Notes: generated from the sequence alone by a model not told the origin. DNA of 64,000 bases from Candidatus Methanoperedens sp. (GCA_012026835.1 VEPN01000001.1:62001-126000); one strand, 5' to 3'. Positions 42,489 to 51,170 are shown, counted from the stretch's first letter. Translations and numbers: made by a program.

Positions 42489-43604
42489 ATGAGAGTAGGA
42501 ATCATACTCCACGGGCCGGAAATCATTGATGAAGGTTCAGCAGAGCGAATCATCAGGATATTCAAGATGAGGCATGAGGTTATTGCCAGGCTCGGCGGTA
42601 CGATGGGACGGACAGCCGTTCTTGATTCAGGGCTTGAAAATGTGATAGATATATCGCAGGGTCTCACGCCAAGTGAAACAATAATAGCACTCGGGGATAG
42701 TATTGGCCTTGCGATACTGCTCAATAATGGAAAAACCCTGGAAACAGGACGCTATTTCGGACGAATCGTGGCATCAAAATTGGAATCTCACTCCAGACCA
42801 CCTTTTGTCCATATCGAGAGCCCTGATAACAGCGGGAGGATAATCTATTACTGGCCGGAAACCAGACGATGTGCCGTGTATGTTAAAAAAATACTTGCGA
42901 AACATTATAAGGATTACGACCTTCCCATAGAACGTGGCATTCCGCTGCCGCCGCATGTCAGAATCGAAGGCGACCTGCTTATCCGCCGTATCTGTGGCGC
43001 TTCACCAGGAGAGAACATCCGTCTTGACGGGATAGTTATAGGGACAGTGATAAATCCTGAGCCTGAAATCGTATGCAAAGATGGAAGAGTCGTGGATGTC
43101 CGGGGAATCAATATAAAACATCACGGCCTGGAAAAACTCGCAAATAGAAAAATCGATCTCTCAAATGCAAAGATCAAGACCGGAAACATCAGAAGGACGC
43201 TGCACAAACCGCTTATGAAGAAAGCAGAGGGAGGAATATCCTCAGAAACGGTTGCCATCATCGATCACTGTGCAGAATCTACATTCGAACTGGTAAAAGA
43301 TGCGGGACTTGTTATTACTGTGGGCGATGACACTACGGCAATAGCCGCAGATATCCTGGTGCGTTTTGGCATCCCTGTTATCGGGATCACGGACGGGGAT
43401 ATTGATAATGTTCTTGAGAATTCGGCCATGCCTGCCGGCTCTGTGATTATCCGGGTAAGGGCCGGATTTGATGATATTGTTGGAAAGGAAGTATTTGAAA
43501 AAATTCTGGGAGGTAAGCAGAAAATCCACATGCCTGGAAATGATATACTTTTACGCATACTTACGCTGGCCAAAGAAAATTTAATTGGAGCAAAATATTA
43601 TTGA
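42489..43604 (+). CDS. DUF2117-like conserved methanogen protein
   Basis: The 371-residue protein has an N-terminal glycine-rich half (GIILHGPEIIDEGSAERII at 4-22; LGGTMGRTAVLDSGL), a middle with PLPPHVRIEGDLLIRRICGASPGENIRLDGIVIG, and a C-terminal Toprim-like or Rossmann-like half (VAIIDHCAESTF, VITVGDDTTAIAADIL, IPVIGITDGDID). This matches a conserved protein found in methanogens and related archaea, annotated as DUF2117. The DGDID/GDDTTA acidic motifs suggest metal or nucleotide binding; the function is not known. Single gene. Confidence 0.65.
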   Translation: MRVGIILHGPEIIDEGSAERIIRIFKMRHEVIARLGGTMGRTAVLDSGLENVIDISQGLTPSETIIALGDSIGLAILLNNGKTLETGRYFGRIVASKLESHSRPPFVHIESPDNSGRIIYYWPETRRCAVYVKKILAKHYKDYDLPIERGIPLPPHVRIEGDLLIRRICGASPGENIRLDGIVIGTVINPEPEIVCKDGRVVDVRGINIKHHGLEKLANRKIDLSNAKIKTGNIRRTLHKPLMKKAEGGISSETVAIIDHCAESTFELVKDAGLVITVGDDTTAIAADILVRFGIPVIGITDGDIDNVLENSAMPAGSVIIRVRAGFDDIVGKEVFEKILGGKQKIHMPGNDILLRILTLAKENLIGAKYY

Positions 43605-43633
43605 TAAAAATAAATGAAAAAAGGGTAAATGAT

Positions 43634-44140
43634 TTAGAATAATGCGGCCGTTATACCCTGCACGCCTGACTGGATAATGATCGCGGTTGTTATTATTACT
43701 CCCGCCATCTCAAGCGCCACAGCTACATTTCCCTTTTTGAGTTCCTCGAATTCTTCTATTCCCTTTGTGAGTTTGTCAAGAATATTCAACGCAAGATAGA
43801 TTGCAACGATAGCAAGCCCTATTCCGAGTAATAGCTGAACAATGCTCAATACGATTGCAATTATTCCTTCAGGGGAAAGGAAGCCAACATTCCATGCAAT
43901 CGACAGGCCTCTTGAAACACCCGCAACTCCTGACTGTACAACTATTGCTATCGCAAAGAATACTGATGCGACAAGGATACCCACGGCAGTGTTGCCCCTG
44001 GCGATTTCTTTTTCTTCATCAATTCCTTTAGTTATTTTTCCTAGTACAGAAAAACCGATATACAGCGCTGCCACTGCAAGTACAATGGAAATAACTAATT
44101 GAATAATGCCTATTAATGCATTTTCTATACTTACTACCAT
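43634..44140 (-). CDS. DUF350 family membrane protein
   Basis: A 168-residue protein with four TM segments arranged as two similar halves: IIQLVISIVLAVAALYIGFSVLGKITKGIDEEKEIARGNTAVGI, then IVQLLLGIGLAIVAIYLALNILDKLTKGIEEFEELKKGNVAVAL. Each half ends with a glycine-rich helix, IVVQSGV/IIIQSGV. This two-repeat structure defines DUF350, a family often linked to membrane-stress functions. Start ATG 44140 is preceded by an AGGTGAAAAT ribosome-binding site. Confidence 0.85.
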   Translation of the reverse strand: MVVSIENALIGIIQLVISIVLAVAALYIGFSVLGKITKGIDEEKEIARGNTAVGILVASVFFAIAIVVQSGVAGVSRGLSIAWNVGFLSPEGIIAIVLSIVQLLLGIGLAIVAIYLALNILDKLTKGIEEFEELKKGNVAVALEMAGVIITTAIIIQSGVQGITAALF

Positions 44141-44326
44141 ATTTTCACCTCACGCTTAAAGCGTACTCCTGTATAATGGTAGTAAGGTATTATAAAATTA
44201 TTGTGATACATTACCCAGTTTATTTATATTATTTTATAAATTAAAAAAGGTTCAGTAACAAAATGGTCGTATTGATTCTGTACTTTGAAAGCACCATATA
44301 AATAGTTCCAGATACAAGGAGGAAAC

Positions 44327-46213
44327 ATGACCCACTACCTCGGTGAATTACTGTTATACTGGTGCACTTCCTGCAATCTTCCTGTTCTCGGGAAAACCTG
44401 TAATTGCGGGGCAAATACAAAAAAAATAGAAATAACTCCGCCGGGTGATGTCAGGCCTGCCTTCCAATACGATATCGATCTTATTAACAGGACTACTGAA
44501 AGACAATTCGGCAAAAAACTCGTTCCAGATGGCAGGCTTGTGGTGCTGAACAAAGCGCCTTACGAGGACAGGATGGATGAAGTAATATTCGATGGTGCAG
44601 TAATGGGGTCGCTGCGTTTTGAACTTGAACAGATGGAATGGGTGTTCATCCCCAGGCTTGAAGGGGCAAGAAGGCTCGCAGGGGGACGCAACTGGATTAT
44701 CGTGGATAAAGGGGCGGTTGATTTCATAATAAAAGGAGCTTCCGTGCTTGCACCTGGAGTGAATGATGCAGATGCCGGTGTAAAGGAGAATGATGAGGTC
44801 ATTGTGCTGACGCAGGATATGGAAGTTATAGCCACAGGCAGGGCAAGGATGAGCGCACAGAGGATGCTCTCACACGAAAAAGGCATGGCTGTGAAGACGC
44901 GCTGGAACGGCAGGCTTGACCCTCTGGGGCTGTTTAATGAGCAAAAAAGAACATGGAAAGACGCCGTGCAGGCAAATATGCATATACTGGAAAAATTTGA
45001 AAAAAGAGCTCATGCTTTCATAAAAAATGTTGTGGAGACCACAAAAAGGCCGGTAAGCGTTTCATACTCAGGTGGAAAAGACAGCCTTGCAACCCTGCTC
45101 CTTGCCAGGGACGCCGTGCCGGAATTCGATATACTTTTCGCTGATACGGGTCTTGAGTTCTCAGAGACAATGGAGAACGTAAAAGAGACAGCACAGGAGC
45201 TTTCTTTGCCATTAAAGATCCAGTCCTCAAATGATGCCTTCTGGCAGTCCATTGGACATTTCGGCCCTCCGACAGTTGAAGCCAGGTGGTGCTGCAAGGT
45301 ATGCAAGCTCGGAGCCATCACGCAGCTTATCGAGAAAAACTACGAGAACGGCTGCCTTACATTTATAGGCCAGAGAAAATATGAAAGCGAGGTAAGGGCG
45401 AACAGTGATAGCATCTGGAAGAATCCCTGGGTCGGAAACCAGATAGGAGCTACCCCTATCCAGAACTGGACGGCCCTGCACGTGTGGTTATATCTTTTCT
45501 GGAAGAAGGCGAAATATAATCCATTATACGAGGAGGGTTTTGACAGGATAGGGTGCTGGCTGTGCCCTTCGGCAAGCATGGCGGATTTCTCAAGATTGAG
45601 GGAAATACACCCTGAACTGTATGGGAAACTTGAAACATATCTTCTGGATTATGCTGAAAAGAACGGACTGCCGGAAGAATGGGTAACATACGGTCTCTGG
45701 CGCTGGCAGGTGCTTCCAAAATCAATAAAGATGCTTGCTGAGAAAAAAGGAATTAACATTGTTCCGAAAAATGGAAAAAAACCTGTCAATTTTTCCATGA
45801 CCGCAGGATACAGGCCATGCAAGAACGGGGGGATGACAGCAGAAGGAAGCTTTGGTGCGCCGTTGAATCTTTCCCTGATAACAGAAACATCCCTTATGAG
45901 GATAATCGGGGATACAAATTCCACCGATGGTGTGGTTCTTGCCTTGCGCGGGGATGAAACTGTGCATGTTTATGCAAGCGGCACGGTCGTGGCAAGGGGC
46001 AGGGATGAAGAAAGTGCAAGGGAATTGATCAGCCTTGCTGAAAAGACGATACGGCGCGCCCTGTCGTGTACAGCATGCGGTGTGTGTGTAGGCCAGTGCA
46101 AGGAGCATGCAATCAGCGTTAACGGCACTGCACGGGTCAGTCAGAAATGCACCCATTGCGGGAAATGTACCCGGGCATGTCCGGTTGTAAAGTTCGGTTC
46201 ATCTCCCAAATAG
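44327..46213 (+). CDS. PAPS-reductase-like enzyme fused to zinc ribbon, PUA and ferredoxin domains
   Basis: The 628-residue protein is modular. An N-terminal zinc ribbon (CTSCNLPVLGKTCNCG, 14-29) is followed by a PUA-like domain (about 125-200). A PP-loop ATPase/PAPS-reductase core follows, with SYSGGKDSLATLLL near 246 and CWLCPSASMADF near 411. The C-terminus is a 2[4Fe-4S] ferredoxin (CTACGVCVGQCKEH and CTHCGKCTRACPVV). This layout is known in methanogens, annotated as phosphoadenosine phosphosulfate reductase family. The PUA domain suggests an RNA substrate and sulfur or thiolation chemistry, unlike assimilatory sulfate reduction. The ribosome-binding site AAGGAGG is strong. Confidence 0.85.
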   Translation: MTHYLGELLLYWCTSCNLPVLGKTCNCGANTKKIEITPPGDVRPAFQYDIDLINRTTERQFGKKLVPDGRLVVLNKAPYEDRMDEVIFDGAVMGSLRFELEQMEWVFIPRLEGARRLAGGRNWIIVDKGAVDFIIKGASVLAPGVNDADAGVKENDEVIVLTQDMEVIATGRARMSAQRMLSHEKGMAVKTRWNGRLDPLGLFNEQKRTWKDAVQANMHILEKFEKRAHAFIKNVVETTKRPVSVSYSGGKDSLATLLLARDAVPEFDILFADTGLEFSETMENVKETAQELSLPLKIQSSNDAFWQSIGHFGPPTVEARWCCKVCKLGAITQLIEKNYENGCLTFIGQRKYESEVRANSDSIWKNPWVGNQIGATPIQNWTALHVWLYLFWKKAKYNPLYEEGFDRIGCWLCPSASMADFSRLREIHPELYGKLETYLLDYAEKNGLPEEWVTYGLWRWQVLPKSIKMLAEKKGINIVPKNGKKPVNFSMTAGYRPCKNGGMTAEGSFGAPLNLSLITETSLMRIIGDTNSTDGVVLALRGDETVHVYASGTVVARGRDEESARELISLAEKTIRRALSCTACGVCVGQCKEHAISVNGTARVSQKCTHCGKCTRACPVVKFGSSPK

Positions 46214-46717
46214 CCTTTCAACCAGCCCCCGCCTGAACTTGACGCCGTTTATGGAAATATCAGCCCCCTGGGTTTTTGAGATTTTATCCACTTTTTTTGT
46301 GATGATCCGTCCACCTATGGTATTGCCAATGCTTTTTATTTCTTCTGCGATTATTTCCCCTCCCGACATCCCACTTCCGGTTTCTTCCCCTGCCGTTTTC
46401 ACGATGATTTTCCCGCCCTTCATGCACGTTCCAAGATTTTTCCCTGCTGCTTGAGTCTCGATATTGCCTTTTTCAAGCTCAAACCCTATATAATCAAGAT
46501 TGCCCCTTTCAAGATAAAAGGTCTCAGGATACATATATTCAGCACAAAGTGAGGTGAGAAAACCAACCACCATTTTTTCATACAGGTCTATAGGATCTGA
46601 CTTTATAATGATTTCTTTAATCTCTTTGCAGTCTTGGGGTGCTACCCTTTTTACTTCTCCTTTGCTGACATTTCCAATCTGTTTGATGATATCTTTAAGT
46701 TCCATAGTCGAAAACAT
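46199..46717 (-). CDS. FwdC/GXGXG-like beta-helix protein
   Basis: The 172-residue protein has a helical N-terminal half. The C-terminal half has repeated glycine turns: GKNLGTCMKGGKIIVKTAGEETGSGMSGGEIIAEEIKSIGNTIGGRIITKKV. This pattern resembles the right-handed beta-helix of formylmethanofuran dehydrogenase subunit C and glutamate synthase GXGXG domains. It is much shorter than FwdC and lacks its other half. It overlaps the 3' end of the convergent PAPS-reductase-like gene by 15 bases. It may be a structural protein of unknown function. Confidence 0.55.
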   Translation of the reverse strand: MFSTMELKDIIKQIGNVSKGEVKRVAPQDCKEIKEIIIKSDPIDLYEKMVVGFLTSLCAEYMYPETFYLERGNLDYIGFELEKGNIETQAAGKNLGTCMKGGKIIVKTAGEETGSGMSGGEIIAEEIKSIGNTIGGRIITKKVDKISKTQGADISINGVKFRRGLVERLFGR

Positions 46718-46816
46718 TCTTCCTGATATATGGCACGGTCCAGTACTAAAGACCTCTCTTAAGATATCATATTTTTATCGCTACCTTTTTCACGAAAAAA
46801 AATAATTTAAGAATCA

Positions 46817-47305
46817 ATGATTTTCCTTGAAGGCGCGTTATTCATAGAGAATGTGGAAGATTTCCTGCATAAGCTAAAACAAAAAAGCAAAGAGAAAAAC
46901 CTGACAATCCAGGCGCTTGATGCCGATAAACTGGCAGGTGAAGAGCATCTGAGGTTTGCGGTAGAAAAAGCAATGAACTCATTCAGGAAAGGAACCAACA
47001 TTGCAAGTGACCTTGCACATGAGATAATTCTTTACGCGGCGGGCACGCGGCAGATAAGCAGGGCGATTAAGCTCGGAATACACACTGGTCATAATAATAT
47101 AGTGCTGGTGGCAGTGGGAGATGACGCCGATATTTCTGACCTGGTTGAAATAACCCCCAAGCCTGTGATTCAATATGACCAGTCCAAGAAAGAAGCCATA
47201 ATGGAAATATTTGGCATAACAAAGGAGGAAATAGAGGCAGCGGGTGAGGAGAAAATCCCGGAGCTTGTGCTGGAAAGGGTTGCGCTTGTGGATGTGCTGA
47301 AGTGA
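46817..47305 (+). CDS. cgi121: KEOPS complex subunit Cgi121
   Basis: The 162-residue protein matches Cgi121 (TPRKB): an N-terminal beta region, NIASDLAHEIILYAAGTRQISRAIKLGIHTGHNNIVLVAVG (about 61-100), and a C-terminal helix with EEIEAAGEEKIPELVLERVALVDV. It belongs to the KEOPS complex making the t6A modification in tRNA, where it binds Bud32 and the tRNA CCA end. The IS200/IS605 element begins within two bases of its stop codon, so the last residues and the TGA may be altered by that insertion. Confidence 0.9.
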   Translation: MIFLEGALFIENVEDFLHKLKQKSKEKNLTIQALDADKLAGEEHLRFAVEKAMNSFRKGTNIASDLAHEIILYAAGTRQISRAIKLGIHTGHNNIVLVAVGDDADISDLVEITPKPVIQYDQSKKEAIMEIFGITKEEIEAAGEEKIPELVLERVALVDVLK

Positions 47306-47306
47306 A

Positions 47307-48482
47307 CTACTCACTCTGAAGCGTGTGAGCTTCCCGCTTCATGGTGTCTATGTTTAGACTACTCAGTCGGGCTTGAATTCCCGTAGTTCCTACGGTACTT
47401 CTGCTTTCTATTACTATTGCTGATACGTGGTCTCTGCCCAATACCAAACCGCAACCAGGGCAGTTATGTATCCTCATTGAGAGTTTTTTTGGTACTGGAC
47501 AGCCGCATATACAGACTTGAGACGTTCCTTTTGGATTAACCAGTTCAACTACTTTTCCAGCGTATTCTGCTTTGGATTTTGTCAAACTGATCAACTGGTA
47601 CCATCCAGCATCCATGATACTCTTTGCAAGATGATGGTTTTGTACCATGTTCTGTATCTGCAAATTTTCAAACGCTATATGGTCATATGTATTGACCAGT
47701 GTTCGACTGGTCTTATGTGCAAAATCTTTTCTTTGGTTCCTGATTTTCCTATGAACTCTGGCAACAGTTGTTACCTGTTTCTTTCGGTTATTGCTTCGTT
47801 TCTGTTTCCTTGAAAGCCGTATCTGCTTTCTTGTTAATCTCTTTTCTGAGGCTCTCAGGAATTTTGGGGGTTTTATCTGTTCTCCGCTGCTCAAGGTGAG
47901 CAATGAGTTCAATCCCACATCAATGCCTGTCTTTGACACCACAGGCACTTTTCTAATCTCCCTGTCTATTTCAGTTGAAAGTATGACATACCATTGATCA
48001 ACATCCTTCTTGATGGTGCAGGTTTTGATTTTTCCTTCGATATCTCGATGCTGGACAATTTTGATATTTCCGATTTTGGAAAGATTGAGCTTTCCATTCT
48101 CAAGTTCAAAACCGCTTTGCGGATATGTGAATGAGTTATATCTGTTCCTGCCCTGGAATCTTGGATATCCAAAACCATTATAGAAATTCTTAAAACTCCG
48201 ATCTAATCTTTTAAGTGTGTTTTGTAATACCTGTGAATATACTTCTTTTTGCTCTGGTGTCTTGTTTTTGGCTAGTGAATTGGCTTGATCTTCATATGTT
48301 AGCCATTCAGGTTTACCCCAAGAAAAAACATCAAAATTTCTGCACAGATTGTTAAGCTCTGCTCGCCTTCTTCTTTCTGTTAATGAATTATTATAGAGAT
48401 ACCTGCAAGTGTTAAGTGTTCTGTTTAACTTAACCTCTTGATTCTTGTTAGGATATATCCTGAACGAAAAGGCTTTCTTCAT
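47307..48482 (-). CDS. tnpB: TnpB / IS605 OrfB RNA-guided nuclease
   Basis: A 391-residue TnpB. It has an N-terminal helix-turn-helix region (RIYPNKNQEVKLNRTLNTCRYLYN), the RuvC-I Asp in TGIDVGLNSLLTL (near 188), the RuvC-II Glu in IAFENLQIQNM, a zinc ribbon CICGC...CPGCG near 327-348, and the final Asp in LGRDHVSAIVI (usual DRDLNAA). TnpB proteins are transposon-encoded nucleases guided by an RNA from the element's 3' end. All catalytic acids are present, so activity is possible. It overlaps tnpA by four bases. Confidence 0.88.
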   Translation of the reverse strand: MKKAFSFRIYPNKNQEVKLNRTLNTCRYLYNNSLTERRRRAELNNLCRNFDVFSWGKPEWLTYEDQANSLAKNKTPEQKEVYSQVLQNTLKRLDRSFKNFYNGFGYPRFQGRNRYNSFTYPQSGFELENGKLNLSKIGNIKIVQHRDIEGKIKTCTIKKDVDQWYVILSTEIDREIRKVPVVSKTGIDVGLNSLLTLSSGEQIKPPKFLRASEKRLTRKQIRLSRKQKRSNNRKKQVTTVARVHRKIRNQRKDFAHKTSRTLVNTYDHIAFENLQIQNMVQNHHLAKSIMDAGWYQLISLTKSKAEYAGKVVELVNPKGTSQVCICGCPVPKKLSMRIHNCPGCGLVLGRDHVSAIVIESRSTVGTTGIQARLSSLNIDTMKREAHTLQSE

Positions 48483-48877
48483 ACTCCCTTTTGCTCCTCA
48501 ATATATTTTTTCACAACTTCGAGTGTTACAGCACCAACCGAAGATATGAACTTTGAATGTGTCCACAAAGTAGGCAATCTCTTTGTCAATGTAGGAAATT
48601 CTTTTCTTAATTCGTGAGAGGTATATCCTTTGATATGATTAACTACTGTAAACACTCCGATTTTAGGGTTAACATCCAACAAAAGGTGAACATTATCTGG
48701 CATTATCTCCATGTCCAAAACTTCATACTGATACTCTTTTTGTTTACTAAGTATTAGTTCCTTTAATCGGGTGTCTATCCCATCAACCAAGATAGACCTT
48801 CTATATTTAGGGCAGAATATTACGTGGTACTGACAACTATAGACTATATGATTATTAGTTTTATAGGTTCTGTCAAG
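48479..48877 (-). pseudogene. tnpA: IS200-type Y1 transposase, probably defective
   Basis: From TTG 48790 to 48479 the frame encodes most of a Y1 transposase, ending KKYIEEQK with the catalytic tyrosine. The conserved N-terminal strand (SCQYHVIFCPKYRRSIL) lies upstream in the same frame, reaching back to LDRTYKTNNHIVY near 48877. There is no ATG, GTG or TTG there, and a stop soon follows upstream. The HUH motif reads DNVHLL, with Asn where the family has His (DHVHLL). Both features suggest an inactive transposase, with tnpB still intact. An unusual start codon cannot be excluded. Confidence 0.6.
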
Positions 48878-49290
48878 TCTGTGTCTGATGAATCTTCTTG
48901 TAAAAATTCGTCAGATACTAAACTTTGATACAACTTATCCCCTTCATAAAGTAAATAATATAGTTCGAGAGGTAATTGAATATCGTTTTTTTGCGAATAA
49001 TCCATCAACGTATTTAACAATTCCTTCATTGTTTCAAGAAAAAGTAAATTTGACTTAGTGAAGTTTTTATACTCATACCAATTACCTGTCTGGTTTGGAT
49101 AGTTACTCTTTTTGATAGTCTGAGTTAAGCGATTTGATTCAGATATGAGGTAAGAACTATTTTGTGGCAAAGGAATATTATTTTTATTTGACAATTCCAC
49201 TAATAAAATCATTAACTTTTTATATCCATCGATGAATTTCACATTCAAATCAAGTAGAACATTTAACCTTTGAGAATCTATTCGATTCAT
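48844..49290 (-). CDS. Third gene of the RHH operon, unknown
   Basis: The 148-residue protein is predicted helical. It has two similar halves: YKKLMILLVELSNKNNIPLPQNSSYLISESNRL and LLNTLMDYSQKNDIQLPLELYYLLYEGDKL. No known domain. Its ATG overlaps the stop of the coiled-coil gene (ATGA). Its last dozen codons run into the left-end region of the IS element, so the natural C-terminus may have been replaced by the insertion. AT-rich composition matches the island and not the core genes. Confidence 0.55.
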   Translation of the reverse strand: MNRIDSQRLNVLLDLNVKFIDGYKKLMILLVELSNKNNIPLPQNSSYLISESNRLTQTIKKSNYPNQTGNWYEYKNFTKSNLLFLETMKELLNTLMDYSQKNDIQLPLELYYLLYEGDKLYQSLVSDEFLQEDSSDTDLTEPIKLIII

Positions 49291-49688
49291 TCATACATCC
49301 CCTCAGGTGGTTTTGTTTCTTTAGACGCTGATTTATTTGCAACAGTTTCAAGTATATGTTTCTGAAATTGCTCAAGTTCTTCTAATTTTTTCATCATAGC
49401 TGATATTTGTTTTTGTGAAGTTGGCACATCAGAACTTTGATTAACATTTAGTTCTGCCAATTGGCTTTGCATAACTACCATTTTTTGATAGTCCGTAACA
49501 ATATCCCATAAGGTGAAAAGATTACTATACAACAATAAAAATTCATCATACATCTGTCCAGGTTTAAAGTCCTTGGATGCTGTTTTTAAATTTAAAAAGT
49601 GCTCTTCAATTCTTTTACGCTCGGTTTGTATGACTCTTTTTTGTTCATCGAATTTATCAAGCAATTGTTGTAGGACATCTGGACTCAT
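49287..49688 (-). CDS. Second gene of the RHH operon, coiled-coil protein
   Basis: Starting at ATG 49688 with an AAAGGAGAA ribosome-binding site, the 133-residue protein is largely helical. Heptad-like segments lie at about 5-40 (LDKFDEQKRVIQTERKRIEEHF) and 95-125 (SAMMKKLEELEQFQKHILETV). It overlaps the RHH gene upstream and the 148-residue gene downstream by ATGA junctions, so all three are co-translated. No family is recognised. Stoichiometric complex formation is likely from the layout. Confidence 0.55.
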   Translation of the reverse strand: MSPDVLQQLLDKFDEQKRVIQTERKRIEEHFLNLKTASKDFKPGQMYDEFLLLYSNLFTLWDIVTDYQKMVVMQSQLAELNVNQSSDVPTSQKQISAMMKKLEELEQFQKHILETVANKSASKETKPPEGMYE

Positions 49689-49855
49689 GTTTGTTTCTCC
49701 TTTTTGTTTATCCACTCCCTGATAGCCTCTTCAACAAGTTCTGATACTGTCATATCAAATTTAATAGCCTCCATTTTAGCATTTTTCCATAAATTTGGGT
49801 CTATCTTTATAGAAGTAGCGTCCCGCTTTATATCTTCGGTTGTGGGTGTTTTCAT
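49685..49855 (-). CDS. Ribbon-helix-helix DNA-binding protein (antitoxin/CopG-like)
   Basis: A 56-residue protein with RHH layout: an N-terminal strand RDATSIKIDPNLWKNAK (about 11-27), then two helices, AKMEAIKFDMTVSELVEEAIREWINKK. ATG 49855 is chosen over 49873 because a GGTGA ribosome-binding site lies between them. Such proteins autoregulate plasmid, phage or toxin-antitoxin operons by binding inverted repeats. Several short repeats lie directly upstream (49901-49961). It starts an operon of three overlapping genes. Confidence 0.75.
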   Translation of the reverse strand: MKTPTTEDIKRDATSIKIDPNLWKNAKMEAIKFDMTVSELVEEAIREWINKKEKQT

Positions 49856-49900
49856 ATTTATCACCAGATTCATATTAGTTATTTACCTTTATAAAACTTG

Positions 49901-49961
49901 TGGTATATACCAAAAGTATTAAGTAGTATCTAATACAATACTACTTATTGTAAAGTAGTAT
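49901..49961. promoter_or_regulatory. Palindrome and triple repeat between the RHH gene and the transposase
   Basis: A perfect 12-bp palindrome TGGTATATACCA lies at 49901-49912, just behind the TATA-like GTTTTATAAAGG of the RHH gene (minus strand, about 49887-49898). AAGTAGTAT then occurs at 49921-49929, inverted at 49938-49946, and again at 49953-49961. This layout is typical of an RHH autorepression operator. It also lies within 25 bases of the divergent transposase start. Confidence 0.6.
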
Positions 49962-49982
49962 AATAACAAGAAGTTAATCAAA

Positions 49983-51116
49983 ATGTCAAACGATATAAAC
50001 TATCCAGAAGTTATCGGCACAAGAGAAGACAGAGGCAAAGCAATAGCTGAAAAGAATGGACAAATAATACGAATAAACGATAATTTGTATAAAGTAAAAT
50101 CTCAGTCGAGTGATACTCTTTATGATGTGAAATACACAGAAATAGGCTGGAAATGCACATGTCCAGACCATACAACAAGGGGCGTCCAGTGCAAACACAT
50201 CTATGCGGTCGAGATTTCATTTGCGATACGAAAAGAAGTCGAGGTTAGAAAGATTAGCCCGATTACGATTTCTGATTGTATGTTTTGCGGTTCAGCCAAT
50301 ATTGTAAAAGATGGATTGAGACATAATAAGCACGGGGATATTCAAAAATTCTATTGTAATGATTGCAACCAATATTTCTCTTTCAATATTGGCTTTGAGA
50401 AGATGAAACACAATCCGCAAGCGGTAACAACAGCTATGCAGTTGTATTTTAGTGGGGAATCACTCAGAAATACGCAGAAATCACTTGAATTCATAGGCGT
50501 TAAGGTTTCACATCAAACTATCAGTAATTGGATTGAAAAATATTCACTTCTTATGAAAAAGTATGTTGACAAGCTGAAACCACAAGTTGGTGACACATAG
50601 AGAGCCGATGAAGTATTCGTTAAATTCAGTGGTAATATGAAATATCTTTTTGCCTTGATGGATGATGAAACACGCTATTGGATTGCTCAGGAAGTCGCTG
50701 ATACAAAGTTTAAACACGATGCACAAAGCCTATTCCACGAAGGCAAGGAAATTGCAGGAAGAAGACCTAACGTCCTGATAACCGATGGACTAAGAGCCTA
50801 TCACGATGCTTTTAATCGGAAATTTTATCAAAATTCAAGCCCCCGCTCAAAGCATATCAACGCAATAAAATTTGATGGCGACATGAACAATAACAAAATG
50901 GAGAGAATTAATGGAGAGATTAGAGATAGGGAAAAAGTAATGCGTGGACTGAAAAAGAAAGATACACCGATATTGAAAGGCTATCAGATATTCCACAATT
51001 TCATAAGAACCCATGAAGGTCTTGAAGGCAAGACGCCTGCGGAAGCTTGTGGTATCAAAGTAGAGGGAGAAAATAAGTGGATAACGCTGATTCAGAATGC
51101 AAGTCAGAATAAGTAA
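49983..51116 (+). pseudogene. SWIM-domain DDE transposase interrupted by an in-frame UAG
   Basis: One 377-codon frame interrupted by a single TAG at 50598-50600. The first part holds a SWIM zinc finger (CTCPDHTTRGVQCKH near 58-72), a zinc ribbon (CMFC..CNDC) and an HTH. The second part is a DDE catalytic domain: RADEVFVK, ITDGLRAYHDAF and NNKMERINGEIRDREKVMRG. The amber stands exactly where homologues have Trp in GDTWRADEVF, so one TGG to TAG change explains it. No frame change occurs on either side. It is therefore a recent pseudogene, or is read through if UAG can be decoded. Clear terminal inverted repeats were not found. Confidence 0.75.
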
Positions 51117-51170
51117 AAATATTTATACATCATTTTTCTATATTGGCATATAGATAAATACGAATATTAG

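Larger units (their letters stand above)
47307..48890 (-). mobile_element. IS200/IS605-family element (tnpA + tnpB)
   Basis: One minus-strand unit holds a Y1-type tnpA and an IS605 OrfB-type tnpB that overlap by four bases. The right end falls at the tnpB stop codon, where CTCAC...GTGAG forms an imperfect hairpin (47310-47329) as expected for IS605 ends. The left end is less clear: the tnpA coding signal extends past its first usable start to about 48877. The element sits between cgi121 and an accessory three-gene operon. No target-site duplication is expected for this family. Confidence 0.8.
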
